A stretch of 13,993 nucleotides of DNA from an uncultured Eubacteriales bacterium (GTDB taxonomy: Bacteria > Bacillota > Clostridia > Oscillospirales > Oscillospiraceae): assembly GCA_900556535.1 (NCBI GenBank), contig USPI01000016.1, positions 1-13,993 of the forward strand. Direction: 5' to 3'. Numbering within the stretch: position 1 is the stretch's first letter; each line of letters begins with the position of its first letter. A model generated the notes under the pieces. That model had not been told where the DNA came from and did not search any database. It saw only the letters and a list, made by a program, of their open reading frames with translations. A program made the translations under genes and the position numbers. Shown here piece by piece: positions 13,936 to 13,993 of this stretch.

Positions 13936-13993
13936 ATGCCGAACAAGCAAAGAAAAGAGAGATGGAAAGAAGAATCAAACGAATATTTGTTAT
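13936..13993 (+). CDS. possible 5' end of a further gene, cut by the window edge
   Basis: ATG 13936 has GAGGAG about 7 nt upstream and is open to the end of the window (MPNKQRKERWKEESNEYLL). A second candidate is ATG 13962 in another frame (MERRIKRIFV). The two are mutually exclusive and too short to recognise; either could be chance. Confidence 0.25.
   Translation, partial: MPNKQRKERWKEESNEYLL

Overview
The window looks like chromosomal DNA of an endospore-forming member of the Clostridia, probably an uncultured gut-type lineage related to Oscillospiraceae/Ruminococcaceae. The main evidence is a full-length Spo0A with a near-canonical DNA-binding domain, moderately GC-rich Firmicutes-style genes with strong AGGAGG ribosome binding sites, a stand-alone PheB/UPF0735 ACT protein and a YdcZ-type transporter. 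I place it no more precisely than that.

Region 1 (1-2840, + strand) is a decayed three-gene cassette that resembles a defence or nucleic-acid-processing operon. It holds the N-terminal part of a HelD/UvrD-like helicase, cut off just after motif I and joined out of frame to the C-terminal half of an AAA/STAND-like ATPase that has lost both Walker motifs. A third gene follows, whose C-terminal HEPN-like RNELAH motif is put out of frame by a one-base deletion. None of the three can make its normal product as sequenced.

Region 2 (2881-8170) is a complete, compact type II-C CRISPR-Cas locus. A 9-repeat/8-spacer array on the + strand runs towards a cas9-cas1-cas2 operon on the - strand, and a perfect 18-bp-stem bidirectional terminator separates them. 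Cas9 has 1087 residues with all RuvC and HNH catalytic residues visible. A tracrRNA gene lies upstream of cas9 on the same strand. Its promoter and the cas9 promoter share TTGCAATTT-type -35 regions and TAATAT -10 boxes 17 bp apart. Each CRISPR repeat ends in a perfect extended -10 (TGGTATAAT), so each spacer probably has its own promoter. A C/T polymorphism at repeat position 22, read against the tracrRNA anti-repeat, shows which end of the array is old.

Region 3 (8503-13993) is ordinary chromosomal background: spo0A with 0A boxes upstream; an unrecognised 369-residue coiled-coil protein with a UvrD-like Tudor/SH3-type tail, whose mRNA begins with a strong hairpin; on the - strand a 75-residue single-TM protein and a YdcZ-family transporter; then an ACT-domain protein, a short aspartate kinase with only one ACT domain, and a GntR/FCD regulator. 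Several well-formed terminators and extended -10 promoters delimit the units. The unusual parts are the CRISPR locus architecture, the broken cassette beside it, and the short aspartokinase next to a free ACT protein.
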